A DNA stretch of 16,054 nucleotides from an uncultured bacterium. Its GTDB lineage: Bacteria; Bacteroidota; Bacteroidia; Bacteroidales; Bacteroidaceae. Within the stretch, counting starts at the first letter, position 1; each line of letters begins with the position of its first letter. The stretch spans positions 1 through 16,054 of the forward strand of contig CAJMQT010000042.1 in the NCBI GenBank assembly GCA_905215655.1. The letters are read 5' to 3'. Below the pieces are notes generated by a model, which saw only the letters and a program-made list of their open reading frames with translations, searched no databases and was not told where the DNA came from. Positions 12,315 through 16,054 of the stretch are shown here, piece by piece. Made by a program: the position numbers and the translations under genes.

Positions 12315-13677
12315 AGGTCACCGTTGTGAACGCACGAAGGATGGAATTGCCATGGTTACTGTAAGGTTCGGCGTTGATATTTCCGTCTTTGGGGCAGTAA
12401 GTTGAAATCCTATTGTCGCCCGTAAGGAAATAATAATAACCGGTGGAGAAAAGATTTGGATAATGATTATTTGTCAGGTTGTCGCCAATCTCGTAAACAT
12501 TTTCCTTGATATACTCCATTTCTGCCAACGTGGGCAACCGCCAGCCCGTGCATCCTTCCACATCGACAGCAAGTTCAGCGATGCCCGCTTCGACGGCTGA
12601 TCTTATCGATTCTTGGTCGCCGTCGGTAAATATCAGTCTGTCTTTGTAGCCCGTCGACATCAGCGTTACGAGCGTTCCGCCGCTCACACGCTCCGATTTC
12701 AGCACGTAACATTTGTTGTAAATCGTGCCGACCGCCGGTGCGCTGCCGCTCACTTCGCCGCCCGTCGCGTCTCCGTTTCCCGTGCCGCCTTCTGTCGAAC
12801 TTCCGCTTTCGTCAAAGCTGAAAGTGATGTTTATCGGCTCGCCCCATGTTGCTCCGACGATTGTTCCGCTGAGGGTGAGCCCGTTGTCTTTGTAAGTTCC
12901 GGAGATGTTTATTTTGTGGTTCGCCTTAAACTCGTCGCTGCTTGCGTAAGAGTAACTCTTCTTGACGCCAGAGGATGCGGTGAACGACACTTTTATCGTT
13001 GCCGGTCCTGCCGCTTCAAGCATGTAAGCGTTAACGGCGTTTGTCCACGTTCCGCCGGTTGTCTTCGTCAGATTTATTGATTGTGCGCCGTCCTTCTCGT
13101 CAGAATATCCGCCGTTCAGCAGAATGTTTCGGTATAAAGGACTTATCTCGACGGCAACCGCCGTGACGTTGTCGGGCACGTCGTTGATTGTCACCGTCTC
13201 CAAGAGCATCACTTTCCGGACTAACGACAGCGTCAGAGTGTTCTCCTCGCCGTAGCTCAGCGTCACGTTGTTGCGCGCCGTCATAAGGTCGGCGTGGCTC
13301 TTGCCGCTTATCAGACTTATCGGCGTTTCCGGCGTAGCGTCAGCCTTTTCGGGCAGTATGTAGCTCACGGCGTCGGCTCCCGCAATGGCGAAGACACTAT
13401 AACTGCCCTCCGGAAGTTTCAGCGCTATCTGTTCGTCTGCCGTTCCTATGACGGTCTTTTCGACGCATTTGTCGCTGCTGTTGAAAACATAAATGTTTAT
13501 TGGATAACTTATTTCGGCGCCTTCCATGCCGTCTGCCGTCGCCCGTGTGCGTATTTTCAGTATGCTGTTAGCCTCTTTATTTTCCGCCGCCTCATCATCA
13601 CCGTTGTATTTTTCGCAAGAAAATAATAAGATAGTTGCCAAAACAGGCAATATCAAGTTAAACCACTTGTTTTCCAT
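12304..13677 (-). CDS. Fimbrillin-like (FimB/Mfa2-type) lipoprotein with a C-terminal WRLPT domain
   Basis: The 457-residue protein begins with a lipoprotein signal (hydrophobic 7-19, LFSC, Cys21). Residues about 38-285 look like a fimbrillin or Mfa2-like beta-sandwich: INIYVFNSSDKCVEKTVI (60-77) and KLPEGSYSVFAIAG (87-100) are typical of type V pilus subunits and anchors. A Gly/Ser-rich linker (about 289-316) leads to a second domain (317-457) starting GTIYNKCYVLK and containing GCTGWRLPTLAEMEYI (375-390). This resembles the DUF1566/FISUMP group (Fibrobacter major paralogous domain). The combination suggests a surface pilus tip or accessory adhesin. No fimbrillin polymer genes lie nearby. 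Domain names are from memory, so the subfamily is uncertain. It may have its own promoter, since 137 nt separate it from the upstream gene. Confidence 0.65.
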   Translation of the reverse strand: MENKWFNLILPVLATILLFSCEKYNGDDEAAENKEANSILKIRTRATADGMEGAEISYPINIYVFNSSDKCVEKTVIGTADEQIALKLPEGSYSVFAIAGADAVSYILPEKADATPETPISLISGKSHADLMTARNNVTLSYGEENTLTLSLVRKVMLLETVTINDVPDNVTAVAVEISPLYRNILLNGGYSDEKDGAQSINLTKTTGGTWTNAVNAYMLEAAGPATIKVSFTASSGVKKSYSYASSDEFKANHKINISGTYKDNGLTLSGTIVGATWGEPINITFSFDESGSSTEGGTGNGDATGGEVSGSAPAVGTIYNKCYVLKSERVSGGTLVTLMSTGYKDRLIFTDGDQESIRSAVEAGIAELAVDVEGCTGWRLPTLAEMEYIKENVYEIGDNLTNNHYPNLFSTGYYYFLTGDNRISTYCPKDGNINAEPYSNHGNSILRAFTTVTFAD

Positions 13678-13704
13678 TCTGTTAGATTTTCAGTTTAATT
13701 TACA

Positions 13705-13712
13705 CAAATTTA
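13705..13712 (-). promoter_or_regulatory. Candidate -7 box of the fimbrillin-like gene
   Basis: The minus strand reads TAAATTTG, a match to TAnnTTTG, 27 nt before the start codon. No TTG occurs at the expected distance upstream, so only half of the promoter is supported. A perfect 6-bp hairpin (TCTCGT/ACGAGA, 13730-13744) lies just upstream. Confidence 0.35.
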
Positions 13713-13814
13713 GAAATTTCCTTGATATGTCTCGTGTGACGAGAAATGCTTTTATTTAATTTTAAGGAATATATATGTTTGTTTGCTGTTTGGGTTCTGG
13801 TTAAGGAAAGAATG

Positions 13815-15947
13815 CTACCGGATGTTCCGGTAAATGATTTTCTTGCCGTCCTTTATAATTATTTGTCCTTCTGCCGGATACGATACCTTACGTCCCGTCA
13901 GGTCATAAGTCCGTGTGCTGTCGGCGTCTTTTCCTGTCCGGACATTGCCGATGCCGCTTGTACTTCCACTTCCGAAAACAATCAGCACGAGGTTTGTGTT
14001 GGTCGCGTCTTTGGTAATACTGTAAGTCGATCCTGCCGTAGCGCTGAACGAATATTTTGCATCCGTGTCGAGACTGAATGATGATCCGTTGAGTTTTGAT
14101 TTGCCCGAGCCGCCGGTGAAGTACAAGGTTACGGTGCAGTCGTATGTCGGTACAATCGTTACATTGGTGCTTGACTCCATTTTCACGCAGACGTCATAGC
14201 TCGTTCCGTTGTATGTCACAGAACCTTTCTTTGCATAGTTGCCGGCAACGGATACCACATCCGGCATGGAGGGCTTGTTCCCCGTAAAGTGGCATATCTC
14301 TTCCGACGGTGCCGTTGAAGAACTTTTCCTTATCCTTATCGTGTAAGTCTTTGTTGTAATGCCGTCTTCCGCGACGATCGTGAATGTAGCCGTTGAGGTT
14401 GAACCTTCCGAAGGAGCTGCGACGATATAATCGTTGCCGCTCAGATATGTCGCGCCCGTGTATTCTTTCACCGCGGCTTTGTCAGCCGGTGTTACTGTAA
14501 TCGTGTATTGCGTTTCCGTTGCTTCGTAGCTTACGTTCATCGTGTAAGTGTCGGCAACGTTAACGCTCCGACCGTCAATCAGGAAGGTTGCTGACGCGTC
14601 TTTTGACAGCTGCGGACCAGCCTCATACTGTATTTCCTGCGACGTCAGGATGTAGTCGCATTCAATCACCGGGCTTTTCTTGGCAGTTCCGTCAGCGTTA
14701 AGTTCCGTTCCGCGAGGTATGGAAATCCATTTTTCCTCGCCGGGTTGCAGTCCGCGCAATGACGTCTCGCTGCGTACGCCGTCGATGGCGAAAAAGGCGT
14801 CGCGGTAGAGCGGTGCCACTCCGTTGTTTGTTACAAGAATGTCTGTCTTAGTTCCGTCGGTGGTACACTGTTTTACCGCAAAGCGATACCCCGTGGCGAG
14901 CGACGCGCTTGCAAAGCGTTCGCCCGTGCCATAAGAGCCCTCGGGAGCGTCGTTGGCTATCATAAAAGAGATGTGGTATTTCGCCGCTTGCTCTTCCCAC
15001 GTGTGCCCGTACATACCGTCAGGGTTGAGAAAGTTCTTCTGGTCGTTGTCCGTGTAATAACTTATTTCTCCTCCGGCAAATCCTCTCTGCCAGCGCGTCT
15101 CGCTGCCCAAGGCTTTCCAGCATTCTTCGTTATAACCGTCGGCGGTGCCTATCTCGTGGTCTTTGTGCATGAAGGAGTCGTCGAAGTTGCCGAATGACAG
15201 CGCCATAAGCGACGCGTCTTCCGTGATGGGCGAGTATTCGGTGTCGGCAGCGTCGATGGATATGCCCCAAGGTATTGAGCCCATGACGTTCTGCATGTGG
15301 GTGAGAAACTCCTTCTGATATTCCTTTGACGGAAAATTCTTGCCTAATTGTAATGTCGTTCCGTAAATATGATATTCGCTCCAATGACCGAAGCCCACTT
15401 CGATTAATGCCAGTCTCGGGTCGGCTGAATAGCGCGCCGCAAAGTCGGTATAGAACTGCTTTGTAAATCTTTTCAGCTCTTCATTGCTCCAGTCGGCATA
15501 ATATGTCGCTCCGTCTCCCTTTACCTTATTATATGTCTCGTTGTAATCGCTGCGGTCTTTGATGTATTGCGGTACCGCTGTCATGCCCGCCGTCTTGCCG
15601 TCCACCTCCTTCGAGTCGGGATATTCATAGCGGAAGCGTGCTATCAGCTGATGGCCGCGTGACGACACGTCGTCAAGAATATTGTCAAACCATGTCCAGT
15701 CGTATTGTATCGTCCCGTCCGCCGCACATCCTGTGACGACCTTGCATGGCAGGCAGTAGGCGTATTCCAGCTGTATGCTCCCGCCGTGCGTCTCGTTAAG
15801 GTCGGCAGCCTGGTCGGGCCATAACACAAGACCGGTCATCGGTTGAGGTTTCGTAATCGTGCTCTTCAGAATTACATCCGAGGCATCGGCAAATGCCGTT
15901 GTTGCGAACAATACTATTGTCGCAAAGATGATAGAGATTTTTTTCAT
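13815..15947 (-). CDS. Secreted multidomain protein with a DUF4832-like TIM-barrel
   Basis: I chose the start at 15947 (710 aa) over one 12 codons earlier because a clean signal peptide (MKKISIIFATIVLFATTAFA) begins there. Residues about 25-410 look like a glycosidase-type barrel: FDNILDDVSSRGHQLIARFRY (87-107), IEVGFGHWSEYHIYG (182-196) with possible catalytic Glu183 or Glu191, and a C-terminal part resembling DUF4832 (GYRFAVKQ, NNGVAPLYRDAFFAI). An Ig/cadherin-like domain follows (about 463-540), then a beta-sandwich (about 551-660; CHFTGNKPS, CVKMESST) of a kind seen in Bacteroidota pectate lyase-like proteins. The tail has GIGNVR (665) and YDLTGRKV (681-688) and ends KKIIYRNIR, the layout of Prevotella C-terminal sorting tails. 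It is probably a surface or secreted carbohydrate-active protein. The substrate is unknown, and no SusC/SusD pair is near. Confidence 0.65.
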   Translation of the reverse strand: MKKISIIFATIVLFATTAFADASDVILKSTITKPQPMTGLVLWPDQAADLNETHGGSIQLEYAYCLPCKVVTGCAADGTIQYDWTWFDNILDDVSSRGHQLIARFRYEYPDSKEVDGKTAGMTAVPQYIKDRSDYNETYNKVKGDGATYYADWSNEELKRFTKQFYTDFAARYSADPRLALIEVGFGHWSEYHIYGTTLQLGKNFPSKEYQKEFLTHMQNVMGSIPWGISIDAADTEYSPITEDASLMALSFGNFDDSFMHKDHEIGTADGYNEECWKALGSETRWQRGFAGGEISYYTDNDQKNFLNPDGMYGHTWEEQAAKYHISFMIANDAPEGSYGTGERFASASLATGYRFAVKQCTTDGTKTDILVTNNGVAPLYRDAFFAIDGVRSETSLRGLQPGEEKWISIPRGTELNADGTAKKSPVIECDYILTSQEIQYEAGPQLSKDASATFLIDGRSVNVADTYTMNVSYEATETQYTITVTPADKAAVKEYTGATYLSGNDYIVAAPSEGSTSTATFTIVAEDGITTKTYTIRIRKSSSTAPSEEICHFTGNKPSMPDVVSVAGNYAKKGSVTYNGTSYDVCVKMESSTNVTIVPTYDCTVTLYFTGGSGKSKLNGSSFSLDTDAKYSFSATAGSTYSITKDATNTNLVLIVFGSGSTSGIGNVRTGKDADSTRTYDLTGRKVSYPAEGQIIIKDGKKIIYRNIR

Positions 15948-16032
15948 GTTTTTATCAGTAGTTTGTTTTGGAAATTTTATCAAAGACCTGAATGTCTGTC
16001 TGTTATTCCAATTTTTGTTTTTTTATAACTTA

Positions 16033-16040
16033 CAAAGTTA
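16033..16040 (-). promoter_or_regulatory. -7 box of the DUF4832-like gene
   Basis: The minus strand reads TAACTTTG, a full match to TAnnTTTG, 85 nt before the chosen ATG. The -33 element would lie beyond the window's right edge. The leader (15948-16026) is A/T-rich with no clear structure. Confidence 0.6.
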
Positions 16041-16054
16041 ATACATTTATCTGA

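Noticed and set aside
15948..15983. Upstream start adding 12 residues to the DUF4832-like protein
   Set aside because: The extra residues (MIKFPKQTTDKN) would place a polar stretch before an otherwise standard signal peptide that begins with MKK at 15947.

Overview
The window looks like chromosomal DNA from a member of the Bacteroidota, most likely Prevotella or a close relative (Prevotellaceae). The evidence is the promoter type (a -33 TTG/TTTG, about 18-20 nt, then TAnnTTTG), A-rich gene leaders without Shine-Dalgarno sites, a PSP1/RicT gene fused by a 4-nt overlap to gldH, the cluster ftsX-DUF3098-uppP-truB-queA-folK, a Mfa/fimbrillin-like lipoprotein, and a secreted enzyme with the C-terminal tail typical of Prevotella exported proteins. 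Nothing here identifies a species.

Layout. At the left edge (1-120, minus strand) a threonine-rich 18-codon ORF with a Shine-Dalgarno site is followed by a strong hairpin. This reads as a ribosome-mediated attenuator for a gene lying beyond base 1. Divergent from it, with a good promoter, is an iron-dependent alcohol dehydrogenase of the FucO type (290-1444). Converging on that is a minus-strand cluster starting at a promoter near 6020: ftsX (division), a DUF3098 membrane protein, uppP (lipid carrier recycling), truB and queA (tRNA modification) and folK (folate). folK lies between two copies of a long near-perfect palindrome.

From 6048 to 6822 there is no convincing gene. This stretch is a repeat island with 8-bp tandem arrays, a 22-bp dyad array and a hairpin with a T-run. 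On its right, a promoter drives holB (DNA polymerase III delta prime), ricT/PSP1 and gldH on the plus strand. Beyond gldH come another 8-bp array, a second 22-bp array ending in a 21-bp hairpin, and then rpsO (minus) with its own perfect promoter and a leader of about 100 nt. A divergent gene encodes a 564-residue polytopic membrane protein resembling GT-C glycosyltransferases. The right end has two minus-strand exported proteins: a fimbrillin-like lipoprotein with a WRLPT-type C-terminal domain, and a 710-residue multidomain TIM-barrel (DUF4832-like) protein.

Most genes are housekeeping genes. The points of interest are the putative threonine-rich attenuator, the three or four families of short-period repeats that fill the intergenic spaces, the S15 leader, and the two exported proteins at the right end.
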